A stretch of DNA of 64,000 nt from Branchiibius sp. NY16-3462-2 (GTDB lineage: Bacteria; Actinomycetota; Actinomycetes; Actinomycetales; Dermatophilaceae), in the NCBI RefSeq assembly GCF_001594145.1, contig NZ_LVCF01000035.1, forward strand, positions 1-64,000. The letters are read 5' to 3'. Shown piece after piece: positions 18,174 through 28,080 of this stretch. Under the pieces are notes generated by a model. That model saw only the letters and a program-made list of their open reading frames with translations, did not search any database and had not been told where the DNA came from. Made by a program: the position numbers and the translations under genes. Within the stretch, counting starts at the first letter, position 1, and each line of letters begins with the position of its first letter.

Positions 18174-19511
18174 CGCGCCGCCGGACTCCAACTCGCCCAC
18201 GAGGTCCCGCTCGCGGGCCGGCAGAGACCCCTGACCGGCGTACTGCTCCAGCTTCGCGCGGGTGTCGGCGATGTCCAGGTTGCGCATCGTCAACTGACCG
18301 ATCCGGTCGGTCGGGCCGAACGCTGCGTCCTCGGTCCGCTCCATCGACAGCTTGTCCGGGTGGTAGCTGAACGCTGGACCGGAGGTCGCGACGATCGAGT
18401 AGTCCTCACCGCGGCGCAGCCGCAGCGTCACCTCGCCGGTGACCACGGAGGCGACCCAGCGCAGCAGACCCTCACGGATCATCAGAGACTGCGGATCGAA
18501 CCAACGTCCTTCGTAGAGCAGGCGACCCAGCCGCCGGCCGTCGGTGTGGTAGCCGGCGACGGTGTCCTCGTTGTGGATCGCGTTGAGCAACCGCTCGTAG
18601 GCGGTGAACAACAACGCCATTCCGGGCGCCTCGTAGATGCCGCGGGACTTGGCTTCGATGATCCGGTTCTCGATCTGGTCGGACATACCCAGGCCGTGCC
18701 GGCCGCCGATCTCGTTGGCGGCCATGAACAGCGCGACGATGTCGCCGCCGTACGTGTCGTCATTGATGGCCACCGGCCGGCCGCCCTCGAAGCGGATCGT
18801 CACGTCCTCGGCGGCGATGTGCTGCGACTCATCCCAGAACGGCACGCCCATGATGGGCTCGACGATTTCCAGCGAGGAGTCCAGCAGCTCAAGGGTTTTC
18901 GCTTCGTGCGTCGCGCCCAGGATGTTGGCGTCGGTGGAGTAGGCCTTCTCCGCGGAGGCCCGGTAGGGCAGGTCGCGAGCGGTCAGCCACTCCGACATCT
19001 CCTGACGGCCACCGAGTTCGTCCACGAAGGTCGCGTCCAGCCACGGCTTGTAGATGCGCAGGCCCGGGTTGGCCAGCAACCCGTACCGGTAGAACCGCTC
19101 GATGTCGTTGCCCTTGTACGTCGAGCCGTCACCCCAGATCGACACGTCGTCGTCCTGCATCGCGCGCACCAGCAGGGTGCCGGTGACCGCGCGGCCCAGG
19201 GGAGTGGTGTTGAAGTAGGTGCGTCCGCCGCTGCGGATGTGGAACGCGCCGCAGGCGATGGCGGCCAGACCTTCCTCGACCAACTGCCGGCGGCAGTCGA
19301 CCAACCGGGCCAACTCAGCGCCGTACTGCCCGGCCCGGCCGGGGATGGAATCGATGTCCGGTTCGTCGTACTGACCCAGGTCGGCCGTGTAGGCACACGG
19401 CACTGCGCCGTGCTCACGCATCCAGGCGACCGCCACGGAGGTGTCCAGGCCACCGGAGAAAGCAATGCCGACGCGCTCGCCGACGGGGATCGAGTTCAAC
19501 ACCTTTGACAC
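18093..19511 (-). CDS. argG: argininosuccinate synthase (long, E. coli-type)
   Basis: The protein has 472 residues. It joins citrulline and aspartate with ATP in arginine synthesis. The PP-loop SGGLDTSVAVAW is at about 19-30. CGAFHIRSGGRTYFNTTPLG and DGSTYKGNDIERFYRYGLL follow, closely matching the E. coli ArgG subclass, which differs from the shorter (about 400-residue) form usual in arg operons of actinobacteria. GTG 19511 is chosen over TTG 19520 because a TACGCT box lies 8 nt upstream of the GTG and overlaps the TTG. No other arg gene is adjacent. It is divergent from aspS, and both gene products use aspartate. Confidence 0.96.
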   Translation of the reverse strand: MSKVLNSIPVGERVGIAFSGGLDTSVAVAWMREHGAVPCAYTADLGQYDEPDIDSIPGRAGQYGAELARLVDCRRQLVEEGLAAIACGAFHIRSGGRTYFNTTPLGRAVTGTLLVRAMQDDDVSIWGDGSTYKGNDIERFYRYGLLANPGLRIYKPWLDATFVDELGGRQEMSEWLTARDLPYRASAEKAYSTDANILGATHEAKTLELLDSSLEIVEPIMGVPFWDESQHIAAEDVTIRFEGGRPVAINDDTYGGDIVALFMAANEIGGRHGLGMSDQIENRIIEAKSRGIYEAPGMALLFTAYERLLNAIHNEDTVAGYHTDGRRLGRLLYEGRWFDPQSLMIREGLLRWVASVVTGEVTLRLRRGEDYSIVATSGPAFSYHPDKLSMERTEDAAFGPTDRIGQLTMRNLDIADTRAKLEQYAGQGSLPARERDLVGELESGGASQIAENDVPKPSEESLESASFDFGAD

Positions 19512-19519
19512 AAGGATCA

Positions 19520-19525
19520 AGCGTA
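19520..19525 (-). promoter_or_regulatory. -10 box of the argG promoter
   Basis: On the minus strand TACGCT lies 8 nt upstream of GTG 19511. TTGACC at 19545-19540 is a possible -35, but the 14-nt spacer is short. The spacing again suggests a leaderless transcript. Confidence 0.4.
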
Positions 19526-19581
19526 AAGGCAGCAGGGCGGGTCAATGTCACCGCGTGCGCGCGGCGGATATTCAATTCGGA

Positions 19582-19821
19582 GTACGCCGGGTGGGGCCTT
19601 ACGATGAAGAGGTCCGCGGCGGTGGAGTGACGCCCGCCAGGGAGCCCACGAGGTCCCGGCCGCCGGACCGCGCGTGCGGCGTACCGACGAGAGGCCGGGG
19701 TCTCCTCGGCGAAGGTGTGGTGGCACCGCGACCTAGCCCCCGCCCACACCTCCTGGGCTGCCTTCTCGACAAGGTGGCCGCTCGCGACCTCGTCGGGAAC
19801 CGACCCGAAAGGACGCACCTC
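19582..19821 (+). promoter_or_regulatory. putative T-box leader controlling aspS (tRNA-Asp sensing)
   Basis: The 310-bp argG-aspS gap ends in a structured leader. At 19721-19730 the T-box core UGGCACCGCG matches the consensus UGGNACCGCG exactly, and its UGGC complements a GCCA tRNA 3' end, as in tRNA-Asp (discriminator G73). It lies in a perfect antiterminator/antisequestrator fold (separate entry). Upstream, GUACGCCG (19582-19589) can pair with CGGCGUAC (19677-19684), and GGUCC-GC-GGCGG (19611-19622) with CCGCC-GGACC (19660-19669), giving a Stem I-like domain. CGAUGAAGAGG at 19602-19612 resembles the 5' part of many T-box Stem I elements. Asp codons GAC occur at 19686-19688 and 19629-19631; the true specifier is not settled. 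A weak Stem III (CGACGAGA / TCTCCTCG) precedes the core. The TSS is not assigned. Confidence 0.72.
19713..19751 (+). promoter_or_regulatory. T-box antiterminator/antisequestrator helix of the aspS leader
   Basis: The A1 helix AGGUGUGG (19713-19720) pairs perfectly with CCACACCU (19744-19751). The 5' side then has the 7-nt bulge UGGCACC (19721-19727). The A2 helix GCG (19728-19730) pairs with CGC (19741-19743) around a 10-nt loop. This reproduces the canonical T-box layout, bulge size included. The 3' A1 strand runs into ACCUCCU (19748-19754), a perfect anti-Shine-Dalgarno sequence that could mask the AAAGGA before aspS when the helix is not held by uncharged tRNA. No T-run terminator is seen, so translational control is more likely. 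Confidence 0.75.
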
Positions 19822-21596
<1,775 letters not shown>

Positions 21597-21600
<4 letters not shown>

Positions 21601-22208
21601 GCAACGGCACCGGCTCGATCGCGGCGGTGCTGTGGGACGCGGACGGCGTCCTGCAGCACCACCGCGGCGACTGGGTCGCCAAGATGCGTGCCATCGGCGG
21701 TGACCATCTGCCTGAGGCGCTCTGGAACGCCGAGGGTCCGTCGCTGCGGGGTGACGAACCGTTCACCGACGGGATCCGCCGGGCGCTGGCCAAGCTGCAG
21801 CTGAGTCCTCACTTCACCGCGATCGTGGACACGTGGACGCACGTGGATGTCGACCCCGCCGCGTTCGCGCTGGTGGACCGGGTGAGGGCCGCTGGAACGC
21901 TGTGCGCGCTGGCCAGTAACCAGCACGACGAACGCCGCCGCCACATGGTGGAGAACATGGGGTACGCCGAGCACTTCGACCGGCTGTACTTCTCCAGTGA
22001 TCTGCGGGTGGCCAAACCGGAGCCGCGCTTCTTCGAGACCATCGCTACCGACCTGGACCTTCCGGCCGGGGACCTCTTGTTCATCGACGACCTGGAGATG
22101 AACGTGCAGGCCGCGCGGGAGGTCGGGCTGCACGCCGTACGTCATGATCCGAACGACGGGGCCGAGGGCCTGCAGCGGATCCTGCGGCAGTTCGACGTAC
22201 CCAGCTGA
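21597..22208 (+). CDS. HAD-superfamily subfamily IA hydrolase
   Basis: The protein has 203 residues. The motif order is HAD: DADGVLQHHRGDW with the nucleophile Asp (about 15-17), SNQHDERRRHMV as motif II, and KPEPRFFETIATDL with LLFIDDLEMNVQAAREVG as motifs III and IV. A small helical cap is inserted after motif I. The substrate is unknown. The GTG start overlaps the aspS stop, so it is co-translated with aspS. Confidence 0.85.
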
Positions 22209-22252
22209 CTACACCACGTGTGGATGTCAGTGCCGTGCACGACGATGATCAG

Positions 22253-22990
22253 ATGGCACGCACGTTCCACCAAGAAGATCTACGCGACACCCGGTTCGTC
22301 GACTGCGACCTGACCGGGCTGACGATGCGCGGCGTCGAGATGCGCACCGCGGACATCGACTCGCCGTGGCTGTTCGACGACGCGGTCGTATTAGTCAACG
22401 GGGTCGACGTGATGCCGTACGTCGTGGCGCAGGTTAATGCGCGATTCCCGGGCCGCACACTGAAGGATGCGCACGACCCCGACGGTCTGCGCGCCGCCTG
22501 GACCGCGCTCGAGGAAGCGTGGGCGGCAGCGGTCGACCGCGCGGCGCAGTTGCCCGACCGTGCGGTTGATGTGCAGGTGGACGGGGAGTGGTCCTTCGCG
22601 CAGACGTTGCGGCACCTGGTGCTGGCGACCGACCTGTGGTGCGGCTACGCAATCCTGAAGCAGGAGAGGTCCTTTCACCCGCTGGGGATCTACGACGAGA
22701 GCCCGAGTGGCTTCCCGTTCGCCGAGCACGGGCTCACGCGTGAGCCGGCGGCGTACGCCGATGTGCTGAGTGCTCGAGCCTCCCGGCAGGCGATGGTGCG
22801 GGAGTTTCTGGCCAGCGTGACACCCCAGATCCTCGACGAGGAACGCTCGAACCCGCATGCGCCGCAACACCCCCAGACCGTCCGGTCCTGCCTTCACACC
22901 ATCCTGGAGGAGGAGTGGGAGCACCTGCGGTTCGCCACCCGCGATCTGGCGTCCCTCAGCTCGCCGGACGCGGGATCAGAAACGCGCTGA
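22253..22990 (+). CDS. pentapeptide-like plus DinB-fold protein
   Basis: The protein has 245 residues. The N-terminal strip (HQEDLRDTRFVDCDLTGLTM, then RGVEMRTADID) has a short pentapeptide-repeat pattern. The rest is a DinB/DUF664-type four-helix bundle: SFAQTLRHLVLATDLWCGYA and HTILEEEWEHLRFATRDL carry the His residues that usually bind a metal. Members act as thiol-dependent or unknown metalloenzymes; no substrate can be named. ATG 22253 is preferred over GTG 22220 because the family pattern starts with MARTFHQEDL. The 3' end overlaps the convergent thioesterase gene by 15 bp. Confidence 0.8.
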   Translation: MARTFHQEDLRDTRFVDCDLTGLTMRGVEMRTADIDSPWLFDDAVVLVNGVDVMPYVVAQVNARFPGRTLKDAHDPDGLRAAWTALEEAWAAAVDRAAQLPDRAVDVQVDGEWSFAQTLRHLVLATDLWCGYAILKQERSFHPLGIYDESPSGFPFAEHGLTREPAAYADVLSARASRQAMVREFLASVTPQILDEERSNPHAPQHPQTVRSCLHTILEEEWEHLRFATRDLASLSSPDAGSETR

Positions 22991-23785
22991 GGCCAGCTGG
23001 CGGGATTGGGCCACCAGGCGACCGGTGGAGTCCCAGATCTGCGCGTCCTCCTCGTGCAACCCACCCGCGACGGTCGTGGTGCGGGTGCGCACCTGCAGCC
23101 AGCCCGGTGCGGGCCGCGCGTGCAGGTAGCCGCTGAACTGCACCGTCGGCACCCAACCCTTGGCGCCGAGATCGAAGGTGACCGGTGGGAAGGCGTCCAG
23201 GAAGAGCAACAACGAGTGCAGGTCCGGCTCCCGCCCGTCGGCGAACCGGATCCAGCCACGTAACTCACCGTTGCCGCTGGGTTGCCCGACCGCCCAGCCA
23301 ACACACGCCGGGTCGAGGCGGATATCGACGCGCGACAGCAGCCCGCTCTGGGACAGCGCCTCCGGCGGGGCGTCAGAGGACCGGACGCACGCGTCGGGCT
23401 CCGGCATCGTCGGCGGTTGCGGGTTCAAGGTGATCGGCTCGGCGTAGCGGTCGATGTCGCCCAGCGTCACGAACGCGCGGACCCGTTCGGTGTCGTCCTG
23501 GGTGAGCACGGTCTGCGCGGTCGTCATCGAGCGGCCGCTCCGCAGGACGTCGGTGGTCGTCTCGCCGCCGCCGTCCGTGCCGGGCGACAGGAAGACGGCA
23601 CTCAACCCCAGCACGTCGCCGTGACCGTCGGCGCCCCGGCTGACCGCGGAGGTGGCCTGCGCCAACAGCGACATGATGATGCCGCCGTTGACGGCGTTGC
23701 CGATGCCCCAGTCAGAGGACAGTTTCACCGCAGCGCGGTCGGCGGTCAGGTCGAAGGTGGTCGCGTCGTCGTACTCACTGGTCAC
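22976..23785 (-). CDS. acyl-CoA thioesterase, double hot-dog (TesB-like)
   Basis: The protein has 269 residues with two hot-dog domains. The N-terminal one has WGIGNAVNGGIIMSLLAQAT, and the second has DLHSLLLFLDAFPPVTFDLG and WDSTGRLVAQSRQLA, typical of TesB/YbgC-like acyl-CoA thioesterases of actinobacteria. The residue set is too variable to predict chain length. GTG 23785 is used; longer readings run into the upstream GMC gene. It lies 16 bp downstream of the GMC oxidoreductase stop on the same strand, so the two are probably one operon. Confidence 0.8.
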   Translation of the reverse strand: MTSEYDDATTFDLTADRAAVKLSSDWGIGNAVNGGIIMSLLAQATSAVSRGADGHGDVLGLSAVFLSPGTDGGGETTTDVLRSGRSMTTAQTVLTQDDTERVRAFVTLGDIDRYAEPITLNPQPPTMPEPDACVRSSDAPPEALSQSGLLSRVDIRLDPACVGWAVGQPSGNGELRGWIRFADGREPDLHSLLLFLDAFPPVTFDLGAKGWVPTVQFSGYLHARPAPGWLQVRTRTTTVAGGLHEEDAQIWDSTGRLVAQSRQLASARF

Positions 23786-23801
23786 CCGGCCCAGCCTAGG
23801 T

Positions 23802-25640
23802 TCACGCGTCTTTGAGGATCTCCGCGGCTGCCCGTTCGGCCATCGTCGCCACCGGGGCCCACAGGAAGCTGCCCGGGATGTTGCGGAACGAGGATGCATC
23901 AACAACACGAAGCCCGGTCGTGCCGCGCACCCGGTGCTTGGAGTCCAGGACGGCGATCGACTCGTTGGCGGCTCCGATCGGGTTGGTGCACGAACCGTGG
24001 TGGCCGAACTGCTCCCGCACCACGTAGGTGTCCAGGTCGGTCGTGGGTCCGGGTGCCAATTCGCGGTACTTCAGCCCGGAGCGTTTGTTGATCCGGCGGG
24101 CTGTGGCGATCCCCTCCGCGACCGCCTGGCGGTCGTAGAGATCGCCGGTGCCGTCGTCGAACGAGTGCTTGTTGATCAGCGGGGTGACCGTCGGGTCCGC
24201 CGAGCGCAACCGCACGGTGCCGGACCGGCTCTGCGAGTAGGCCTTGACCGCGATCCAGGTGAAGTGGTTGCTCGGCTTACCCAACGCCTTGTCGACCCAG
24301 CCGGGCCGGAAGTTGTAGAACTCACCGAAGACACCGAGCAGCGCGATCTCCGGCCGGTTCGGCCGGCCCTTGCTGTAGGGGCGGCGGATGTAGAACGGCG
24401 CCCCGTTGCTGCCGTAGACCGCGAGGTTCCCGCCGGTCTTCCACCGGTCGAGGCAGACGTCGTCCGCGGCACCGGTCAGGGCGCACGCGTCGATGGAGCT
24501 GAACGGCTTGTCCAGTTCGATGACTGTGGTCGCCTCGTGGCGGTCCTGGAAGTTGCCACCCACTCCGGGTACGTCGACCAGCGGCTCGATCCCGACCGAG
24601 CGTAGGTGGGCGGCCGGCCCGATCCCGGACAGCATCAGCAACTGCGGGGAGTTGAAGCAGCCGCCGGCCAGGATGACCTCTTTGCGCACCGAGACGGTCC
24701 TTCTCAACTCCGCCCGCTGGCTGTCGGTGAGCGCGGTGGCATCCGGGCTGGCCTGGTACAGATGCCGACCGGCCAGGTAGCTGACGGCGACCGCTCTTTG
24801 CGCGCCACCCGGCGTGGTCTCGAAGATCACCTTCTCGGCGAGGGCGTCGGTGAGGATCTGCAGGTTGCTGCGCTTGGCCGCCGTCGCCAGCAGGAACTCT
24901 CGCGGGCCGACGCGCTTGCCCTTCGTGGAGTTCTGCGGCGAGACGAAGAACCCCGGACCGTTGGCCTTGGTGTTGGCCCAGGAGTTCGGATCGACTCCCC
25001 ACTTGATGCCGGCGCCGGGCGGCAGCGTGGTGTCGTCGGTGAGGCCGGCGAGGAACAGCGCGTCGATCTGCAGATCACCGATGTTGCGGAACGGGAGCAC
25101 CTGTTCGACGGGCTGCCAGGACTTCACCGACTCCCAGTGCTTCCACATCTGGTCCGGATTGAAGGTGGGGTCGCCCGTGATCGTCTGCAGTTCGCTCCAG
25201 TCGTCGGGCGAGGCGGTGATGGTGACCATCGCGTGGTGCGCGGTGCAGCCACCGATAGTCGCCGACCGGGGGTAGAGCACGCCGTCCTTCTCCGGCACGA
25301 ACTGACCGCCGTGCAGCGCTGCATTCGAATAGTGGCGCACGAAGTAGTCCCAGCGGATCTGCGGATCCGACACGGTTCGTGGCCACAACGACGGCACGGT
25401 GTAGTAGAGGTCGTCCCCATGGGCAGGCCCGGCCTCGAGGACCAGAACCGAGTAGCCGGCCAGGGCCAGACGGGCGGCAACAGGGCCACCGCCGGGTCCG
25501 GATCCCACGACGACGTAGTCGACCTCGCTGGGCTCCGCGGCTGCTTCGGCGGTCAGAATGCCAGGACGTAGGACAGGTGCGACGGCCGCCAGCGCGGCGC
25601 CGGTGACGACGGCCCGGCGGGAAGGTCGGAATGAGGGCAT
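23802..25640 (-). CDS. Tat-exported GMC family FAD oxidoreductase (cholesterol/alcohol oxidase-like)
   Basis: The protein has 612 residues. A Tat-like signal (MPSFRPSRRAVVTGAALAAV) is followed by the FAD-binding motif VVVGSGPGGGPVAARLALAG (about 43-62), the GMC signature 1 region YPRSATIGGCTAHHAMV, ILAGGCFNSPQLLMLSGIGP (GMC signature 2) and the C-terminal catalytic part FGHHGSCTNPIGAANE with the active-site His. It oxidises an alcohol group of an unknown substrate outside the membrane. Cholesterol-oxidase and choline-dehydrogenase relatives share this layout. ATG 25640 has a GAGGAA site 5 nt upstream. The promoter region holds an imperfect palindrome. It is likely co-transcribed with the thioesterase. 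Confidence 0.88.
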   Translation of the reverse strand: MPSFRPSRRAVVTGAALAAVAPVLRPGILTAEAAAEPSEVDYVVVGSGPGGGPVAARLALAGYSVLVLEAGPAHGDDLYYTVPSLWPRTVSDPQIRWDYFVRHYSNAALHGGQFVPEKDGVLYPRSATIGGCTAHHAMVTITASPDDWSELQTITGDPTFNPDQMWKHWESVKSWQPVEQVLPFRNIGDLQIDALFLAGLTDDTTLPPGAGIKWGVDPNSWANTKANGPGFFVSPQNSTKGKRVGPREFLLATAAKRSNLQILTDALAEKVIFETTPGGAQRAVAVSYLAGRHLYQASPDATALTDSQRAELRRTVSVRKEVILAGGCFNSPQLLMLSGIGPAAHLRSVGIEPLVDVPGVGGNFQDRHEATTVIELDKPFSSIDACALTGAADDVCLDRWKTGGNLAVYGSNGAPFYIRRPYSKGRPNRPEIALLGVFGEFYNFRPGWVDKALGKPSNHFTWIAVKAYSQSRSGTVRLRSADPTVTPLINKHSFDDGTGDLYDRQAVAEGIATARRINKRSGLKYRELAPGPTTDLDTYVVREQFGHHGSCTNPIGAANESIAVLDSKHRVRGTTGLRVVDASSFRNIPGSFLWAPVATMAERAAAEILKDA

Positions 25641-25673
25641 GGACGTTCCTCGTTTCGGTGGTGTGACGGTACC

Positions 25674-25685
25674 TACCGATCCGTA
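25674..25685. promoter_or_regulatory. imperfect palindrome, possible TetR-type operator
   Basis: TACCGATCCGTA has a palindromic TAC-n-GATC-n-GTA core, broken only at the two n positions. It sits between the GMC gene and a TAGCTT box on the minus strand, where a repressor would block transcription. No regulator gene lies next to it. Confidence 0.25.
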
Positions 25686-25718
25686 AGCTATGAGCGCGGT
25701 CACACGCCGGGAACCTCC

Positions 25719-26501
25719 CTAGGAGGGTTGCCACCGAAGCGATCGCCAGTCGTGCGCGGTGCCATATCCGAGCCCCCGGTAGAGGCCGACAGCCCGCGCG
25801 TTGTCCGTCATGACGCCGAGCGTGGCCACGCCGTACCGCCCGATCGCCCAGTCGGTCAGCGCCGCGGTGATCGCCAGGCCGAGACCGGCGCCGCGGTGGT
25901 CGGGGTCGACGGCGATGCCGGTCAGGTGGGGCGCCCCGGCCGGCGTCAGATGGATGGCGCCGACGGCGGCCAGTGGTCCCCGATCGCGGATCCCGAGCCA
26001 GTAACGCGAGCTACCTTCGCCCGGCTCGGACTCCGCCGCCGGGTTGGCCCGCCGGTAGAACCCAACCAGTTCCGCTTGATCGCGGGTATCGTCCAGTTCC
26101 TCCGGTTGCCAGTGGTTTTCGATGACAACCGGGGCGCGGGTGAACATCCAGCTCCAAGCGCCCATCAACACCATCGGGTACGCCGAGCCGAGCCGTGACT
26201 GCGCCTGCGCCACCAGGTGCGCATCCAGTGTGAGTCCTGCCAGCTCGGGGTGGGCCGCGGCCGCTTGCCCCAGCAGGTCCGGCAACGCCTCGATCAACGC
26301 GGCCGCGTCGTCACCGGGTCCTTGTAGGTTCATCGACAGACCCCGTCGATGCGGGGGGCGGCGCAGATAGGCGCTCGCCGTCCCCGATGACCACGCGGGC
26401 AGAGCAGTGACCGACCCGGGCCCGATGTCGTACCGCAGGAACGGATCGTCCGCGATGTCCAGCAGGTCCTGCACCGACGCGACCGATCGAATGTCACCCA
26501 C
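25719..26501 (-). CDS. GNAT-family N-acetyltransferase
   Basis: The protein has 260 residues. The C-terminal half is a GNAT domain with the acetyl-CoA loop DPDHRGAGLGLAITAAL and the family end VMTDNARAVGLYRGLGYGTA. The N-terminal half (about 1-120) is a second, degenerate GNAT-like or family-specific domain. The substrate is unknown. GTG 26501 was chosen because the longer readings enter the divergent rarA gene. Only 19 bp separate the two divergent starts, so both promoters overlap the opposite gene. Confidence 0.8.
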   Translation of the reverse strand: MGDIRSVASVQDLLDIADDPFLRYDIGPGSVTALPAWSSGTASAYLRRPPHRRGLSMNLQGPGDDAAALIEALPDLLGQAAAAHPELAGLTLDAHLVAQAQSRLGSAYPMVLMGAWSWMFTRAPVVIENHWQPEELDDTRDQAELVGFYRRANPAAESEPGEGSSRYWLGIRDRGPLAAVGAIHLTPAGAPHLTGIAVDPDHRGAGLGLAITAALTDWAIGRYGVATLGVMTDNARAVGLYRGLGYGTAHDWRSLRWQPS

Positions 26502-26507
26502 GGTGGT

Positions 26508-26513
26508 TAGCGT
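26508..26513 (+). promoter_or_regulatory. -10 box of a probable leaderless rarA promoter
   Basis: TAGCGT ends 7 nt before GTG 26521, inside the 19-bp gap between divergent genes. It is identical in sequence to the -10 box at 16952. Confidence 0.5.
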
Positions 26514-26520
26514 GTCAGGT

Positions 26521-27894
26521 GTGGTGAGCGGATCTGGCGACGACCTCTTTGCCGCGGCGGCCGGCGACGCCGTCGACCTCGCGGCTCCGCTGGCGGTGCG
26601 GATGCGTCCGCGTTCGATCGAGCAGGTCCGTGGCCAGGAGGCCAGCTTGCGCCCGGGTAGCCCGTTGCGGCGGCTGATCGAGGGCGCCAGCGGTGCCGCC
26701 GGACCGATGTCGGCGATCCTGTGGGGTCCACCGGGCACCGGTAAGACGACCCTGGCCCACCTGGTGGCGCTCGCCGCCGACCGCAAGTTCGTGGAGTTGT
26801 CCGCGATCAACGCCGGCGTCAAGGACGTCCGGGCGGTGATCGATGCCGCCAAGCAGGACCGTGCTCTCTACGGTCGCGCGACGGTGCTCTTCCTCGATGA
26901 GATCCACCGGTTCAGCAAGGCCCAGCAGGATGCGTTGCTGCCAGCCGTCGAAAACCGTTTGATCATCCTGGTCGCAGCGACCACCGAGAACCCGTCGTTC
27001 AGTGTCATCGCGCCGCTGCTGTCGCGCTCGATTCTCGTGACTGTCCAGCCGTTGTCGGATGATGACATCGCGTCCGTGGTGCAGGATGCGTTGACCGACG
27101 AGCGCGGACTGGCGGGCGAGTTCACGCTGGCCGACGATGCGCAGGCCCATCTGGTGCGGATGGCGGGTGGCGATGCCCGTCGTGCCCTGACTGCACTAGA
27201 GGCAGCCGCCGGCGCCGCAGCGGGGCAGCAGCAGATCACCGCGGCCCACGTGGAGCAGGCGATGCAACAGGCGATGGTCCGCTACGACCGCGCCGGGGAC
27301 CAGCACTACGACGTCGCCAGCGCGCTGATCAAGTCGATGAGGGGCAGCGACGTCGATGCGGCGCTGCACTACCTGGCCCGGATGCTCGAGGCGGGGGAGG
27401 ATCCCCGGTTCATCGCCCGCCGGATCGTGATCGCCGCCAGCGAGGACGTGGGCATGGCGGACCCGACCGCGCTGCAGACCGCGGTTGCCGCGATGCACGC
27501 GGTCGCCCAGATCGGCATGCCCGAGGCACGGATCATCCTGGCCCAGGCCGTCGTGCACAACGCGCTGGCACCCAAGTCGAACGCGGCGTACGCCGGAATC
27601 AACGCGGCGATCGCCGATGTCCGCGCCGGCCGCGGGGGAGCGGTACCACCCCACCTGCGGGGCAGCGGGTACGCCGGAGCTGAGCGGCTGGGTCATGGTG
27701 AGGGGTACCGCTACAGCCACGACGAGCCCGGCGGGGTCGGCCCGCAGCAGTACCTGCCGGATGATCTGGTGGCTGAGGCGGACTACTACCAACCGACCGA
27801 TCGCGGCTGGGAAAACACCCTGGGACCGCGGTGGAAAGCCAACCGCCGACGCATCCGTGGCGAAACCGCAGTCGATGACGAATCTTCGGTATAA
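26521..27894 (+). CDS. rarA: replication-associated recombination protein RarA (MgsA/WRNIP1 family)
   Basis: The protein has 457 residues, an AAA+ ATPase acting at stalled forks. It has RPRSIEQVRGQEASL, Walker A LWGPPGTGKTT (K75), Walker B LFLDEIHRFSKAQQDAL, sensor 1 AATTENPSFSV and the Arg finger region LLSRS. The C-terminal tetramerisation domain has DVASALIKSMRGSDVDAALH and IASEDVG-like AASEDVGMADP. GTG 26521 or 26524 starts the protein; no RBS is visible, consistent with a leaderless mRNA. In many actinobacteria rarA lies just upstream of rpsD-alaS. Here a peptide transporter is interposed. Confidence 0.94.
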   Translation: MVSGSGDDLFAAAAGDAVDLAAPLAVRMRPRSIEQVRGQEASLRPGSPLRRLIEGASGAAGPMSAILWGPPGTGKTTLAHLVALAADRKFVELSAINAGVKDVRAVIDAAKQDRALYGRATVLFLDEIHRFSKAQQDALLPAVENRLIILVAATTENPSFSVIAPLLSRSILVTVQPLSDDDIASVVQDALTDERGLAGEFTLADDAQAHLVRMAGGDARRALTALEAAAGAAAGQQQITAAHVEQAMQQAMVRYDRAGDQHYDVASALIKSMRGSDVDAALHYLARMLEAGEDPRFIARRIVIAASEDVGMADPTALQTAVAAMHAVAQIGMPEARIILAQAVVHNALAPKSNAAYAGINAAIADVRAGRGGAVPPHLRGSGYAGAERLGHGEGYRYSHDEPGGVGPQQYLPDDLVAEADYYQPTDRGWENTLGPRWKANRRRIRGETAVDDESSV

Positions 27895-27901
27895 CTGGAT
27901 G

Positions 27902-27954
27902 TTTACCGTAAAGTCGCCGCATCCACCCCCTCTGTAACGGTTCGGTTAACACCG
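27902..27954. promoter_or_regulatory. upstream region of the peptide transporter with two short palindromes
   Basis: The 186-bp gap after rarA is richer in A/T than its surroundings. It holds TTTAC-C-GTAAA (27902-27912) and CGGT-TAAC-ACCG (27943-27954). These could be operator half-sites for a local regulator or parts of the dppA-like promoter. I cannot assign a -35/-10 pair with confidence. Confidence 0.25.
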
Positions 27955-28080
27955 ATAACAGTTGGGTCAAGGGGCATGGACAGTCGGCGCTCAGCGTTGG
28001 ATGGTGGTGGCCAGCGTGCCGCGGACAACCCGCGCGCTCGTGCCGGAAGTTCCCGGTTCTTACCTATGAGGAGCAACTCA

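Noticed and set aside
19505..19510. TTGACA as a -35 box for aspS
   Set aside because: No TANNNT hexamer lies 16-18 nt downstream; the hexamer is inside the start of argG on the other strand.
19700..19821. transcription terminator as the T-box expression platform
   Set aside because: No GC hairpin followed by a T run is present, so the translational model with the anti-Shine-Dalgarno sequence fits better.
23652..25571. two long plus-strand ORFs opposite the GMC oxidase
   Set aside because: Shadow frames; the minus-strand frame has FAD and GMC motifs plus a signal peptide.
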